This document shows positions 1 to 9,641 of a DNA stretch of 64,000 nucleotides, piece by piece. Source of the stretch: Pseudomonas entomophila (GTDB lineage Bacteria; Pseudomonadota; Gammaproteobacteria; Pseudomonadales; Pseudomonadaceae). Under the pieces are notes generated by a model that was not told the DNA's origin, searched no databases, and was given only the letters and a program-made list of their open reading frames with translations. Positions within the stretch are counted from its first letter, which is position 1, and each line of letters opens with the position of its first letter. Made by a program: the position numbers and the translations under genes. The DNA lies in NCBI RefSeq assembly GCF_013523165.1, contig NZ_JAAMQI010000015.1:38089-102088 (forward strand). Direction: 5' to 3'.

Positions 1-1141
1 TGGTCAGGTAGTCCTCACCGCTGTCGCCGCTGTTGAACAGCAGCAAGGTGCTGCCGTCGTTCAGGGTGTACATGGTGCCTTCGTACAGTGAGGCGGCCTG
101 CTCCAGGCAGTCGCGGTAGCGCTCCTGAAGCTCGTTCAGGCGGGTGCGTGGCAAGCGGCGCAACTGGTCCTGGGAGCCCAGCTGCACGGCCAGCACCGCG
201 CTGGTCTGCGGCTCGGCCTTGACTGCCGGGACAGGTTGCGGCGCGCCGGCCGGAGCAGGCTGGTCGATCACCAGGTCGGCGAAGGCCTCGTCATCGTGTT
301 CGTCATCGCTCGCGGTCAGCGGGACAGGTGCCGGGCGCACGGCCCGCGCGGTCGGCTGGGTCGCCGGTGGCACTTCGACGAACGTCTCGTCATCGTGCTC
401 GTCGTCGTACACCTCGTCCTGCTCGTCGATTTCAGGCTCGGGCGGTGGTGGTGGCGCCAGGCGCGCATGCAGCTGACGCGCGATGTCGCCAATCTCATCC
501 TGACGATCGGTGGCCGGCGTGTAGGGGTGCGGCTCACGCAGCCAGACCCGCAACTGCAGCAGGGGCGTGGTGATCGAACGCCCCGTGCGAAGGCTGAGGA
601 CCAGGCACAGCACCGCCAGGATCGCGGCGAGCACACCCATGCTTTGCAGACTGATCAGCATCGGTTGCTGGAACTGCGCCATGTCCAGGCTGATGCGCAG
701 TTGCCCGGCAGGCACGTCCTGGAAGGTGATGCGTGTCTGGTACACACCCTTGGCCTCGCCGAGCAGACCGTTGCGGGGCCGTTGCCCGGCTTCGGCGAGG
801 ATCCGGTTGTCCACGCTGTAGATGGCGGCGTGGGCCACCAGCGGGTTCTTCGCCAGGTTGCCGAGCAGCACGTTGAGGCTGAGGATGTCGTTGGCCACCA
901 GCAGCTCGGTGGCCGACGTGGCGGTCTGCGTGATCAGGCTCTGACCGAGCGCGTCTGCCTGCTCGTGCATCGCCTGCCTGAACTGCAGCCCCATGACGCA
1001 GGCGTAGATCACCAGGGCCAGGGCCACCAGGAAAAGGTTGTTGAAGGCTATCCGCAGCACCAGCGGGAGACGACGCTGGCGCAGGGCACGGAAGAGCATC
1101 ACGAAGAAGTTGTCTGGCTTGACGGGCGTGGGCCGGTTCAC
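1..1141 (-). CDS. AhpA/Smp-like inner-membrane protein, C-terminus beyond window
   Basis: The minus-strand frame is open from a GTG at 1141 to the window edge, so about 380 residues are visible and the C-terminus is missing. The N-terminus reads MNRPTPVKPDNFF and is followed by a membrane segment (about residues 32-52), a periplasmic-looking stretch, a second membrane segment (about 150-170) and a long cytoplasmic region. That region has an acidic linker in which the motif DDEHDDE occurs twice. Size, topology and divergence from serB match the SMP_2/AhpA family that neighbours serB in proteobacteria. The family is loosely linked to virulence or motility and has no established biochemistry. 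An ATG 14 codons downstream is an alternative start. Family assignment rests on topology and synteny. Confidence 0.75.
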   Translation of the reverse strand, partial: MNRPTPVKPDNFFVMLFRALRQRRLPLVLRIAFNNLFLVALALVIYACVMGLQFRQAMHEQADALGQSLITQTATSATELLVANDILSLNVLLGNLAKNPLVAHAAIYSVDNRILAEAGQRPRNGLLGEAKGVYQTRITFQDVPAGQLRISLDMAQFQQPMLISLQSMGVLAAILAVLCLVLSLRTGRSITTPLLQLRVWLREPHPYTPATDRQDEIGDIARQLHARLAPPPPPEPEIDEQDEVYDDEHDDETFVEVPPATQPTARAVRPAPVPLTASDDEHDDEAFADLVIDQPAPAGAPQPVPAVKAEPQTSAVLAVQLGSQDQLRRLPRTRLNELQERYRDCLEQAASLYEGTMYTLNDGSTLLLFNSGDSGEDYLT

Positions 1142-1275
1142 AGAGCTCGGCTCTTTATGGCGGAAAAGTGGTGCGCAGTATAGCGAGCGGAGTTTTGTCG
1201 GCAAAGCGTCCGCCATGCCCGATTGTCACGGAAAATCGGTAGAATGCGCCTTTTTCATCATTTTGGAGCCTGGTC

Positions 1276-2499
1276 TTGCGCGAAATCGTCCTGATCAACA
1301 TCACCGGTGAGGACCGTCCCGGTCTTACCGCGGCCATCACCGGCGTCCTGCTCCAGGGCGGCGTGAGCGTCCTCGACATCGGCCTGGCCGTGATGCATGG
1401 CACCTTGTCGTTCGGCATCCTGGTCGACATTCCCGATAACGAAGCCGCCTCGGCGCTGTTGCAGGCGGTCCAGTCCAAGGCGCATGAGCTGCACTTGCAG
1501 GCGCGCTACACTCCCGTCTCCGAGACGGACTACCAGCGCTGGCTGGAAGGGCAGCGCGAGGCGCGCCACATCGTGACCCTGCTCAGCCGCAAGGTCAGCC
1601 CCGAGCAGTTGCAACAGGTGAGCGCGGCGATCTCCCGGCACGGCCTGACCATCGAGCGCATCGAACGCCTGTCCGCACGCGTGGCGCTGGATGCACCGGT
1701 GGACAAGAGCAAGGCCTGCATCGAAATCACCGTGCGCGGTACCCCGGACGATGCACAGGCGCTGCGTGCCGACTTCCTGGGCCTGGCGGATGCGCTGGAC
1801 ATCGACCTGGCCTTCCAGAACGATGATTTGTTCCGTCGCCACCGCCGACTGGCGGTCTTCGACATGGACTCGACGCTGATTGAGGCCGAGGTGATCGACG
1901 AGCTGGCCAAGGCCGCAGGCGTAGGCGAACAGGTCGCGGCCATCACCGAGCGAGCCATGCGCGGGGAGCTGGACTTTCGCGCCAGCTTCAAGGAACGCAT
2001 GGCCTTGCTCAAGGGGCTGGACGTGGGCGTGCTCGACCAGATCGGCGCCTCGCTGCGCCTGACCGAGGGCGCCGAGACCCTGTTCGCCGAACTCAAGCGG
2101 CTGGGTTACAAGACGGCCATCCTGTCGGGCGGGTTCTCGTATTTCGCCAGGCAGGTCCAGGCGCGCCTGGGCATCGACTACGTGTTCGCCAACGAGCTGG
2201 AGGTGGTGGACGGCAAGGTGACCGGTGTGGCCGTGGAGCCGATCGTCGATGCGCAGCGCAAGGCCGACCTGCTGACCGAGCTGGCCCACAAGGAAGGGCT
2301 GAGCCTGGAACAGACCATCGCGGTCGGTGACGGGGCCAATGACCTGCCGATGCTGGCCCTGGCCGGACTGGGCGTGGCCTTCCGCGCCAAGCCCCTGGTG
2401 CGTCAGTCGGCGCGCCATGCCATCTCGACGCTGGGGCTGGACGGTGTGCTTTACCTGCTGGGCCTGCGTGACCGCGAGGCGGGCGGCAAGGCGCGCTAG
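1276..2499 (+). CDS. serB: Phosphoserine phosphatase SerB
   Basis: Hydrolyses O-phosphoserine to serine, the last step of the phosphorylated serine pathway, in the cytosol. The 407-residue protein has an N-terminal ACT-type regulatory region (about 1-170, starting MREIVLINITGEDRPG). A HAD hydrolase domain follows, with nucleophile motif DMDST at 196-200, SGG at 285-287 and metal-binding GDGAND at 351-356. The length fits the long, ACT-fused pseudomonad SerB. The start is a TTG preceded by TTGGAG, and no better ATG lies in the conserved N-terminus. It is divergent from the ahpA-like gene across about 130 bp. Confidence 0.97.
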   Translation: MREIVLINITGEDRPGLTAAITGVLLQGGVSVLDIGLAVMHGTLSFGILVDIPDNEAASALLQAVQSKAHELHLQARYTPVSETDYQRWLEGQREARHIVTLLSRKVSPEQLQQVSAAISRHGLTIERIERLSARVALDAPVDKSKACIEITVRGTPDDAQALRADFLGLADALDIDLAFQNDDLFRRHRRLAVFDMDSTLIEAEVIDELAKAAGVGEQVAAITERAMRGELDFRASFKERMALLKGLDVGVLDQIGASLRLTEGAETLFAELKRLGYKTAILSGGFSYFARQVQARLGIDYVFANELEVVDGKVTGVAVEPIVDAQRKADLLTELAHKEGLSLEQTIAVGDGANDLPMLALAGLGVAFRAKPLVRQSARHAISTLGLDGVLYLLGLRDREAGGKAR

Positions 2500-2560
2500 G
2501 CGCTGGGCGCACTACAAGGCTGCCGGCCCTGTCCGGCTGATCTATTCGGGGCCGCTCCGC

Positions 2561-2657
2561 GGCCCATCGCGGCACTGGGGCCGCTCCCACCTGGGACCGC
2601 GATTGCCTGTACCACTGCGGTGGGTGTAGGAGCGGCCCCCGTGCCGCGATTGGGCCC
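2561..2657. repeat. REP-type inverted pair (GC family A)
   Basis: Between serB and psd (2500-2846, no gene seen) a REP-like core of the form CGCGGCAC-n-GGGGCCGCTCC (2561-2590) is followed by its inverted copy (2626-2657, ending GCCGCGATTGGGCCC). The same core recurs at 8255-8373 and 63858-63896. Such palindromes are typical extragenic elements of P. putida-group genomes, often placed after convergent or terminal genes. Confidence 0.75.
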
Positions 2658-2750
2658 ACAGGGCCCACATTGGCACTTGGCAGAAACCATGGACTCTGCG
2701 CAGAGCACTGCGGCTGCCTGTACCACTGCGGCGGGTGCAGGAGTAGCCCC
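2604..2750. repeat. Direct repeat, 36 bp x 2
   Basis: Two 36-bp copies, 2604-2639 and 2715-2750, begin TGCCTGTACCACTGCGG and differ at four positions. They partly overlap the REP pair, so the intergenic region seems to have grown by local duplication of REP-flanking sequence. No coding potential is seen. Confidence 0.7.
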
Positions 2751-2846
2751 TGCCGGGGCACCGGGCCGCTCGCGATGAGGCCGGTGAGCCCGGCCTCGAC
2801 AGGGAAGGTGGCCCGAGCTTGTCAGGCCACACATGCGAAGCCGACT

Positions 2847-3710
2847 TCAGGCCTCGGCAGGCACCGCCAGCAACTGGCCCATGTTCACCACCGAGCCTGC
2901 GCCCAGCAGGTCCTGCCACTTCACCTGCTGCGGGCCGAACAGCACGATGGCGGTCGAACCCAGCTTGAAGCGGCCCAGCTCCGCGCCCTTTTCCAGATGG
3001 ATCGGCGTGCGGCTGGCCTCGTCGTAGCGGAACGTCTTCAGCTCGCGCTTGGGCGGCGTCACCAGCCCTGCCCAGACCGTCTCGACCGAGGCGACGATCA
3101 TCGCGCCCACCAGCACCACGGCCATCGGCCCGCGTTCGGTGTCGAACAGGCACACCACTCGCTCGTTACGGGCGAACAGCTCCGGCACGTTCGCCGCCGT
3201 GGTCTGGTTGACCGAGAACAGCCGGCCTGGCACGTAGACCATCTCGCGCAGGGTCCCTGCCAACGGCATGTGCACGCGGTGGTAGTCTTTCGGCGACAGG
3301 TAGATGGTGGCGAACTCCCCGCCCATGAAGGGTGCCGCCAACGCCGGATCGCCGCCCAGCAGCTCCTGGGCGCTGTAGCTGTGGCCCTTGGCCTGGAAGA
3401 TCCGGCCGTGCTCGATGGGCCCCAGCTGGCTGACCGCGCCATCGGCCGGGCACAGGATACCGCCCGGCGTCGGGTCCAGCGGGCGGGCGTCGGCTTTCAG
3501 CGCACGGGTGAAGAAGGCGTTGAAATGCTCGTAGGCGGTCAGGTCTTCGACCAGCGCCTGGGACATGTCCACCTGGTAACGCTTGGCGAACCAGGCGGTG
3601 AAGGCATTCTTGAACCAGCGCACGCGGCACTCGGCGACGCAGCCGGCCAGGCGCGACAGCAGGTGGTGCGGCAGCAGGTACTGACTGAGGATGAACAATC
3701 GGGATTTCAT
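2847..3710 (-). CDS. psd: Phosphatidylserine decarboxylase proenzyme
   Basis: Converts phosphatidylserine to phosphatidylethanolamine at the inner membrane. The 287-residue proenzyme has the self-cleavage motif LGST at 250-253. Cleavage there should give an alpha subunit whose Ser252 becomes the pyruvoyl cofactor. The Asp (PADGAVS, near 90) and His (YHRVHMP, near 144) of the autocleavage triad are present. The ATG at 3710 has AAGGAA five bases upstream. It lies 9 bp after the rhodanese gene on the same strand, so the two are probably co-transcribed. Confidence 0.97.
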   Translation of the reverse strand: MKSRLFILSQYLLPHHLLSRLAGCVAECRVRWFKNAFTAWFAKRYQVDMSQALVEDLTAYEHFNAFFTRALKADARPLDPTPGGILCPADGAVSQLGPIEHGRIFQAKGHSYSAQELLGGDPALAAPFMGGEFATIYLSPKDYHRVHMPLAGTLREMVYVPGRLFSVNQTTAANVPELFARNERVVCLFDTERGPMAVVLVGAMIVASVETVWAGLVTPPKRELKTFRYDEASRTPIHLEKGAELGRFKLGSTAIVLFGPQQVKWQDLLGAGSVVNMGQLLAVPAEA

Positions 3711-3719
3711 AGGTTTCCT

Positions 3720-4529
3720 TTAAACGTCGACAGGCGTGTCCGGGTGGTTGCCCCATTCGCCCCAGGAGCCGGCATACGCCTTGACCCGTGGGTAACCCAG
3801 GTGCTTGGCCACCAGGTAGGTGAAGCCCGAACGATGGTGAGACTGGCAGTGGGTGATGATTTCCTTGTCCGGCGTGATGCCCAGGCCGGCGAGCACCGAC
3901 GCCAGGTCGGTGCGCAGGCGCAGGTGGTCATCGTGCTGCATGCCGGCGGTCCATTCGAAGTTGATTGCGCCGGGTACGTGCCCGCCTTTGGCGGCGAGCA
4001 CTTTTTCGCCCCGGTACTCGGCCGGGGCACGCGCGTCCCAGACCACCAGGTCCGGCTGGCCCAGGCGGCTTTGCAGGTACTCGCGCGTGGCAGTCGGGGC
4101 GGGATCGAGGTGCAGGTGCACAGGAGCGGTCGCCGGCGTGGGGACCTCGGTGGTGAGCCGGTCGCTCGGCCAGCCGAGCACACCGCCGTTGAGGTAGTGG
4201 TACTGCGTGTGGCCAATGACGTCCAGCAGCCAGATGAACCGCCCGGCCCAGCCACCGCCCTCGTCGTCGTACACCACATAGACAGCGTCCGCCCGGTGCC
4301 CCAGCTCACTGAACAGCTTTTCCAGTTCGGTCTGGGTAGGCAGCAGGCCCGGAGCCGGCAGTTGGCCCAATTGCGTGCGCTTGGGATCGACGAAGCGGGC
4401 GCCGGGCAGGTGACCGCTGGCATACCGGGCGGCGCTGGTCAGGTCGACCAGGATCAGCGCAGGGTCGTCGAGCCGGGGCAGCAGGTCAGCCGGTTCGATT
4501 ACCAGGGGCAGGCCGGAAAAGTCGGTCAT
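3720..4529 (-). CDS. rhdA: Thiosulfate/3-mercaptopyruvate sulfurtransferase (two-domain rhodanese)
   Basis: Transfers sulfane sulfur from a donor such as thiosulfate to a thiophilic acceptor. The 269 residues form two rhodanese domains: an inactive N-terminal one (about 1-125) and a catalytic one (about 140-269). The active-site loop reads CQSHHRSG, with Cys228 as nucleophile. This loop resembles CQTHHR of Azotobacter RhdA rather than the CRxGR type. An SD-like GGAGACTG precedes the ATG at 4529. It is upstream of psd in the same transcription unit. The symbol is by analogy with Azotobacter. Confidence 0.88.
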   Translation of the reverse strand: MTDFSGLPLVIEPADLLPRLDDPALILVDLTSAARYASGHLPGARFVDPKRTQLGQLPAPGLLPTQTELEKLFSELGHRADAVYVVYDDEGGGWAGRFIWLLDVIGHTQYHYLNGGVLGWPSDRLTTEVPTPATAPVHLHLDPAPTATREYLQSRLGQPDLVVWDARAPAEYRGEKVLAAKGGHVPGAINFEWTAGMQHDDHLRLRTDLASVLAGLGITPDKEIITHCQSHHRSGFTYLVAKHLGYPRVKAYAGSWGEWGNHPDTPVDV

Positions 4530-4575
4530 CCGCAGTCTCCACGGGGAAGTTGAAGGGGCGATTGTAGCGCAAGGC

Positions 4576-6114
4576 TCAGGCGTTGCGGCTACCGAAGGTG
4601 GTCAGCGCACGCTCGATGCACTGCGCCGTCTTGCCGAAGGCTTCCACGCTGACCTCGCTCAACGGGCGGCCCTGCTGGTCGACGATCATCAGCATCACCA
4701 CCTGGCCATTGACGGCCAGCGAGCGCATCAGCAGGTGCTCACTGCGCCACAGGGCCCACAGGGGCGGCGGCAGCAGGCTCGACAGGCGCGAGTGGTTGTC
4801 GGGCGTGAGGCGCAGCTGGCCGGGTTGGCCGGCAAGCTTCTGCAGGACGGCACTCTGGTCGAGCGCCAGCTCCAGGCGTATGGCCTCGGCCGTCAAGCCG
4901 ACGCTCTGCACCACGCGCAAGCACTGGTTGACCCGGTCCAGCGCCAGCAGCAAGACCCGCTGCATGCCGCTGACCAGCAGGGCTTCGCGCGCCTGGGTGG
5001 CCAGGTGCACGAGGTTGGTGAAGGGGCTGGGTTGGGCCAGCAGCTCGCCGCACAACCGGCGCCACTGCTGCATGTCCTGGGCGCTCGGCGGTGGGGGCGT
5101 CAGCATGTCCGGGTGCGGCCGACGCTGGTCCCAGGGCCAGATCAGGGCTTCGGCCGGGTGGAACAGGGCCTTGCGCGCATGGCGGCGGGCACTGGCGGCG
5201 GCCTGTTGGTGGACCTGCTGCTGCACGTCGTCCAGCGTGGTCTGCAGGTACAGGCTGGTCAGCAGTTGCCAGCGCAGCAAGTGGGGGTTGTCCCAGCCCA
5301 CCTGCGCCGCCAGCGCCAGGCCGTTGGCCAGCAACACCGTATTGGCCGGCTGGTTGAACCAGCGGCGCAGGCCGGGTTCCTCGTCCAGCCGCTGTTGCTG
5401 CACCAACGGTTCGGGTTCGCGGGCGATGTTCAGCACCTGCACCAGTTGCTCACGCTCTTCAAGCAGCAGGCGATAGCCCTGGGTGACCCATTCCGGCAAG
5501 CGCCAGTGGGTGGCCACGGCCTGGCACAGCTCCATGATGCGCACACCGAACAGCTCGTGCTCGACGGCCGTGGCGTCTTCACCCTTGTGGATCACCCGCA
5601 GCTCCCAGGCATCGAGCAGCGCCGGGTAGGTGGCGGCCAAGGGCCACAGGGGGGAAAGGAACAGCAGGCTGCCCCAGTGGATTTCCTGCCACAGGCGCGC
5701 CAGGCGACTGGCGAACAGACCGCTGGCCTGCTGGCTGGCGTGTTGGCTGATCATCTGGAACTGACGCAGCACTGGCGGGATGGCATCGGCGTCCACCGCC
5801 GGCAGGCGTGCAAGCAGGCGCGCCGTGCGTTCGAGGCCCAGGCGGTTGAGCGCGATCTCCAGGCTTTCCGCCGGCTCCGCCTGGCTGGCGTTGGCCGAAT
5901 GGTTGGCCTCGCGCATCACGCTCAGCACCAGCGCGGGGCTGCCCTGCATCAGGTCGGCGATGTCACGCAGCGAGCGCCGGCTGTCGTTGATGGCCGACAG
6001 CACCCGGTCATGGCTGGTCTTGGGCACCGGCAGGCGTACGCCGTCCAGCAGCTTGACCCAGGCATCGAGCGTGGCGGGGGGCTTGGTGGCGGTCACCTTG
6101 GTGTCATCTGGCAT
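4576..6114 (-). CDS. HDOD domain signalling protein
   Basis: A 512-residue cytosolic protein when read from the ATG at 6114 (MPDDTKVTAT). A TTG six codons upstream is possible but has no ribosome binding site. The N-terminal half (about 20-230) looks like an HDOD domain: helical, with a phrase like SPALVLSVMREANHS that matches the usual start of the family. The C-terminal 150 residues resemble a degenerate GAF-like sensor region. HDOD proteins act in signalling and stress control in gammaproteobacteria without a known enzymatic activity. It is divergent from motA, a position that is conserved in pseudomonads. No specific function can be assigned. Confidence 0.85.
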   Translation of the reverse strand: MPDDTKVTATKPPATLDAWVKLLDGVRLPVPKTSHDRVLSAINDSRRSLRDIADLMQGSPALVLSVMREANHSANASQAEPAESLEIALNRLGLERTARLLARLPAVDADAIPPVLRQFQMISQHASQQASGLFASRLARLWQEIHWGSLLFLSPLWPLAATYPALLDAWELRVIHKGEDATAVEHELFGVRIMELCQAVATHWRLPEWVTQGYRLLLEEREQLVQVLNIAREPEPLVQQQRLDEEPGLRRWFNQPANTVLLANGLALAAQVGWDNPHLLRWQLLTSLYLQTTLDDVQQQVHQQAAASARRHARKALFHPAEALIWPWDQRRPHPDMLTPPPPSAQDMQQWRRLCGELLAQPSPFTNLVHLATQAREALLVSGMQRVLLLALDRVNQCLRVVQSVGLTAEAIRLELALDQSAVLQKLAGQPGQLRLTPDNHSRLSSLLPPPLWALWRSEHLLMRSLAVNGQVVMLMIVDQQGRPLSEVSVEAFGKTAQCIERALTTFGSRNA

Positions 6115-6244
6115 TCTGACATCGGCCTTCAACTGGCTTTTCGATTGGACTGACTATAGTCTGGCGCAGTTCTGCCGATAAAGAGAAGAAGCGTTTTCAA
6201 GCGCCCGCCCCACCCCCTGACCACGACAGCAAGTGCTTTGAACC

Positions 6245-7096
6245 ATGGCTAAAATTATCGGCATCATCGTCGTATTCGCGAGTGTGCTCGGCGGATACGT
6301 GCTTTCCCACGGCAAGATCGCGGCATTGATCCAGCCTTTCGAGGTCATGATCATCGGCGGGGCCGCCTTCGGGGCGTTCCTCCAGGCCAATCCTGGCTAC
6401 ATGACCATGCACGTCATCAAGAAGTCGCTGAAGATGTTCGGCTCGCGCTTCACCCATGCGTTCTACCTCGACGTGCTGGGGCTGGTCTACGAGATCCTCA
6501 ACAAGAGCCGTCGCGAGGGCATGATGGCGGTCGAAGCCGACATCGAAGACCCGGCCGCCAGCCCGATCTTCGCCAAGTACCCTGGGGTGCTGGCCGATGA
6601 GCGCATGACGGCCTACATCTGCGACTACCTGCGGATCATGTCGACCGGCAACATGGCCCCCCATGAGCTCGAGGGCCTGTTCGACATGGAACTGCTGAGC
6701 CTCAAGGAGGAACTCGAGCATCCCTCCCATGCGGTGACCGGTGTCGCCGACGGCATGCCCGGCTTCGGTATCGTCGCGGCGGTACTGGGCATCGTGGTGA
6801 CCATGGCGTCGCTGGGCGACGGCGACCAGGCGGCGATCGGCATGCACGTGGGCGCGGCACTGGTCGGGACCTTCTTCGGTATCCTGGCCGCCTACGGCTT
6901 CTTCGGCCCGCTGGCCACCTGCCTGGCCCACGACGCCAAGGAAGAGGTGAACCTGTACGAAGCGATCAAGGCGTCCCTGGTGGCGTCCGCTTCCGGCATG
7001 CCGCCGTCGCTGGCCGTCGAGTTCGGGCGCAAGGTGCTGTACCCCAAGCACCGCCCGAGCTTCGCCGAGCTGGAACAAGCCGTTCGCGGTCGCTGA
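6245..7096 (+). CDS. motA: Flagellar stator protein MotA
   Basis: The 283-residue inner-membrane protein forms with MotB the proton-driven stator of the flagellar motor. Four membrane segments are visible: two near the N-terminus (about 2-21 and 33-50) and two around 170-190 and 200-220. They flank a large cytoplasmic loop (about 60-165) that holds the charged residues contacting FliG. The ATG at 6245 opens MAKIIGIIVVFAS. motB starts 3 bp after the stop. As usual in pseudomonads, motAB sits outside the main flagellar cluster. Confidence 0.97.
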   Translation: MAKIIGIIVVFASVLGGYVLSHGKIAALIQPFEVMIIGGAAFGAFLQANPGYMTMHVIKKSLKMFGSRFTHAFYLDVLGLVYEILNKSRREGMMAVEADIEDPAASPIFAKYPGVLADERMTAYICDYLRIMSTGNMAPHELEGLFDMELLSLKEELEHPSHAVTGVADGMPGFGIVAAVLGIVVTMASLGDGDQAAIGMHVGAALVGTFFGILAAYGFFGPLATCLAHDAKEEVNLYEAIKASLVASASGMPPSLAVEFGRKVLYPKHRPSFAELEQAVRGR

Positions 7097-7099
7097 GTC

Positions 7100-8149
7100 A
7101 TGGAGAACAATCAGCCGATCATCATCAAGCGCGTCAAGCGCTTCGGCGGTGGGCACCATGGCGGCGCCTGGAAGATCGCCTTCGCCGACTTCGCCACGGC
7201 GATGATGGCGTTCTTCCTGGTGCTGTGGCTGCTGTCGACGGCCACGCCCGAGCAGAAGCTCTCCATCGCAGGCTACTTCAAGGACCCCATCGGGTTCACG
7301 GAGAGCGGCACGCCCTATGTCATCGACCTGGGCGGCTCGCCGGAGCTGGCGCCGGACAAGACCATCAACCCCGAGCAGCAGACCGAGCCGCTCAAGCGCG
7401 ACAACCTCGACATGGACCAGGACCAGGTGCAGACCATGGCCGAGCAGCTCGAGCACCAGCGGTTGGAATTGCTGCTGCAGGAGCTGCAGAACAAGGTCGA
7501 TCAGAATCCCGAGCTGCAGAAGTTCAAGGACCAGATCCTGTTCGAGATCACCCAAGACGGTCTGCGCATCCAGATCATGGATGCCGAGAACCGGCCGATG
7601 TTCGCGTTGGGCAGCGCGCGGTTGCAGCCGTACTTCGAGGACATCCTGCTGGCCATGGCCGACACCATCAAGGGCGTGCCGAACAAGATCAGCGTCAGCG
7701 GCCACACCGACGCCAAGGCCTATGCCGGCAACGGCGAGTTCGGCAACTGGGAGCTGTCGGCCAACCGTGCCAACGCGGCACGCCGGGCGCTGGTGGTGGG
7801 TGGCTACCCGGATGAGCAGGTGGCACGGGTGGTGGGCTATGCCTCGTCGTCGCTGTTCGACCGCAAGGACCCGTACAACCCGGTCAACCGGCGCATCGAC
7901 ATCATCGTCCTGACCAAGAAGGCGCAACGCGACATCGAAGGCGAGCAGAGCACCCCGGCCACGCCAGAAGCCGCACCGAGCCCGGCGCCGACACCCGCGC
8001 CGACGGGTTCGACACCTGCACCTGCGGCACCTGGCGCCGCTGCGCCCGATCAGAGCAGCGCGGCGCCGATGCAGCCGCGCGAGCTGCGACAGAAGTTGAA
8101 CATCTTCGACAACGGCACGCTGAAACTGGACGAAGCCAGGGAGGGGTGA
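7100..8149 (+). CDS. motB: Flagellar stator protein MotB
   Basis: Peptidoglycan-anchoring stator subunit, 349 residues. The single membrane helix (about 27-47) holds the proton-carrying Asp30 in IAFADFATAMMAFF. An OmpA-like peptidoglycan-binding domain (about 150-275, with SVSGHTDAKAY) follows. The tail from about 285 to 320 is low-complexity Pro/Ala/Thr, ending in a short charged segment. It is the second gene of the motAB operon. Confidence 0.97.
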   Translation: MENNQPIIIKRVKRFGGGHHGGAWKIAFADFATAMMAFFLVLWLLSTATPEQKLSIAGYFKDPIGFTESGTPYVIDLGGSPELAPDKTINPEQQTEPLKRDNLDMDQDQVQTMAEQLEHQRLELLLQELQNKVDQNPELQKFKDQILFEITQDGLRIQIMDAENRPMFALGSARLQPYFEDILLAMADTIKGVPNKISVSGHTDAKAYAGNGEFGNWELSANRANAARRALVVGGYPDEQVARVVGYASSSLFDRKDPYNPVNRRIDIIVLTKKAQRDIEGEQSTPATPEAAPSPAPTPAPTGSTPAPAAPGAAAPDQSSAAPMQPRELRQKLNIFDNGTLKLDEAREG

Positions 8150-8254
8150 GGAACTCTGCTCGCACCCCTGCATGCAAGCAGGTCATGTGAGAACAGCTGT
8201 CTCTCTGCGCGTTGATCCATGCCATGACTGCGCTGAGGGTCTTGTGGGCCCCTC

Positions 8255-8373
8255 GGGCCCAATCGCGGCACAGGGGCCGCTCCTACACCCAATGCGGTGA
8301 AGCAGGCCATCGCGGTATCCTGAGCGGCCCCTGCCGGGGCGCCGGATCGGCCGCGATTGGGCCCGCAGGGCCC
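8255..8373. repeat. REP-type inverted pair (GC family A)
   Basis: In the 325-bp gap between convergent motB and rsgA, a core reading GGGCCCAATCGCGGCACAGG begins at 8255. An inverted partner (8325-8373) ends GGGCCCGCAGGGCCC. It belongs to the same family as the elements at 2561 and 63858. No gene or clear intrinsic terminator is seen in the rest of the gap. Confidence 0.75.
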
Positions 8374-8474
8374 ATAAAGTCAGCCCCTCCAATCGTCAGG
8401 CCAACCTGCCCTGGCAGCACACCCATGCTCAGCCCTCGCAATGAGCACGACGCCGCTCGCACATCAGCTCGCCC

Positions 8475-9506
8475 TCAGTATTCATCCTCCGGCAAGCTGG
8501 CGATGATCGATCGATAGCTGTGCATCCGCTGCGGCTGAATCCGCCCCTCCTCCAACGCTCCCAGCAACGCACACCCCGGCTCGCGGTCATGCTTGCAGTC
8601 GCGGAAGCGGCAACGTCCCAGCAGGTCGCGGAACTCGATGAAGCCGGCCTCGACGTCGTCGCGGCTCACGTGCATCAGGCCGAATTCACGAATGCCCGGC
8701 GAATCGATCAGGTCCCCACCGTTGGGGAAGTGGTAGAGCCGTGCCGTGGTCGTGGTGTGCGTGCCCTGGCCGGACCAGTCGGACAAGTCGCCCACTCGCG
8801 TGCGCGCCGCCGGCAGCAGGCTGTTGACCAGTGAGGACTTGCCGACGCCGGACTGCCCGACGAACACGCTGGTGAAGCCGTCCAGCGCTTCCTGCAGGCG
8901 CTGCATGCCTTCGCCACCGTGAGCGGAGACTTCCAGCAAGGGGTAGTCCAGGCTGCGGTACACCGCCAGCAACGCTTCCAGCGCTGTACGGTTGTGCTCG
9001 TCGATCAGGTCGGCCTTGTTGAGCAGCAGCAGTGGCTGGATGCCGGCGTGCTCGGCCGCCACCAGGTAGCGGTCGATCAGGTTGGCCTGCGGTTCGGGCG
9101 CCGGGGCGAAGACGATGACGATGCGGTCGACGTTCGCCGCCACCGGCTTGAGCTGGCCGTGATTGTTCGGGCGGCACAGCTCGGTGCTGCGCGGCATCTG
9201 CGCAACGATCACGCCGATTCCCTGATTGCCGGCACGCCAGACCACCCGATCGCCCGTTACCAGGGCCGGCAGGTTGGCGCGCAGGTGGCAGCGGAAAAGC
9301 TCGCCGGCCGCCTCGCCATCCTGGGCCTCGACATCGACCTGCACGCCGAAATGCGCGATCACCAGGCCTAGCCGCTCCGGGCCCAGGTCGCCGCCTTCGA
9401 GTTCCTGCAGCACCTGCTGTTCGCGTTTGGCGGCACGTGCGGCGCGCTCGCCCTGGATTTTTTCGATGCGCCAGTTCTGGCGACGGTTGAGCTGGCGTTT
9501 GGCCAT
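8475..9506 (-). CDS. rsgA: Small ribosomal subunit biogenesis GTPase RsgA
   Basis: A circularly permuted GTPase that acts in late 30S subunit maturation. The 343-residue protein from the ATG at 9506 ([13 protein letters not shown]) has an N-terminal OB fold (about 40-110). G motifs appear in permuted order: NKAD 163-166, GQSGVGKSS 217-225, DSPG 268-271. A C-terminal zinc knuckle has Cys299, Cys304, His306 and Cys312. The frame extends 18 codons further upstream, but that extension lacks a ribosome binding site and family similarity. It is divergent from orn, as in other gammaproteobacteria. Confidence 0.95.
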   Translation of the reverse strand: MAKRQLNRRQNWRIEKIQGERAARAAKREQQVLQELEGGDLGPERLGLVIAHFGVQVDVEAQDGEAAGELFRCHLRANLPALVTGDRVVWRAGNQGIGVIVAQMPRSTELCRPNNHGQLKPVAANVDRIVIVFAPAPEPQANLIDRYLVAAEHAGIQPLLLLNKADLIDEHNRTALEALLAVYRSLDYPLLEVSAHGGEGMQRLQEALDGFTSVFVGQSGVGKSSLVNSLLPAARTRVGDLSDWSGQGTHTTTTARLYHFPNGGDLIDSPGIREFGLMHVSRDDVEAGFIEFRDLLGRCRFRDCKHDREPGCALLGALEEGRIQPQRMHSYRSIIASLPEDEY

Positions 9507-9641
9507 GAATGTTCCGTGTTGGCGAGCAGAAATAAACGGCTGGCAGTCTAGCACGCCCATCCCCTGCGATTGCGCACGCTTGGGCGGCGCATGCGCGGCG
9601 CAACTGGGCTACCATGACGGCCTAGTCGAGGAGCCTCAAGC

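Noticed and set aside
236..1183. Long plus-strand open frame of 315 codons
   Set aside because: It mirrors the AhpA-like gene on the minus strand, has Gln/Arg/His-biased content and no ribosome binding site; the minus-strand product has coherent membrane segments.
4735..6153. Plus-strand open frame of 472 codons opposite the HDOD gene
   Set aside because: Antisense shadow caused by high third-position GC; composition is Gln/Arg/His-rich and shows no domain.
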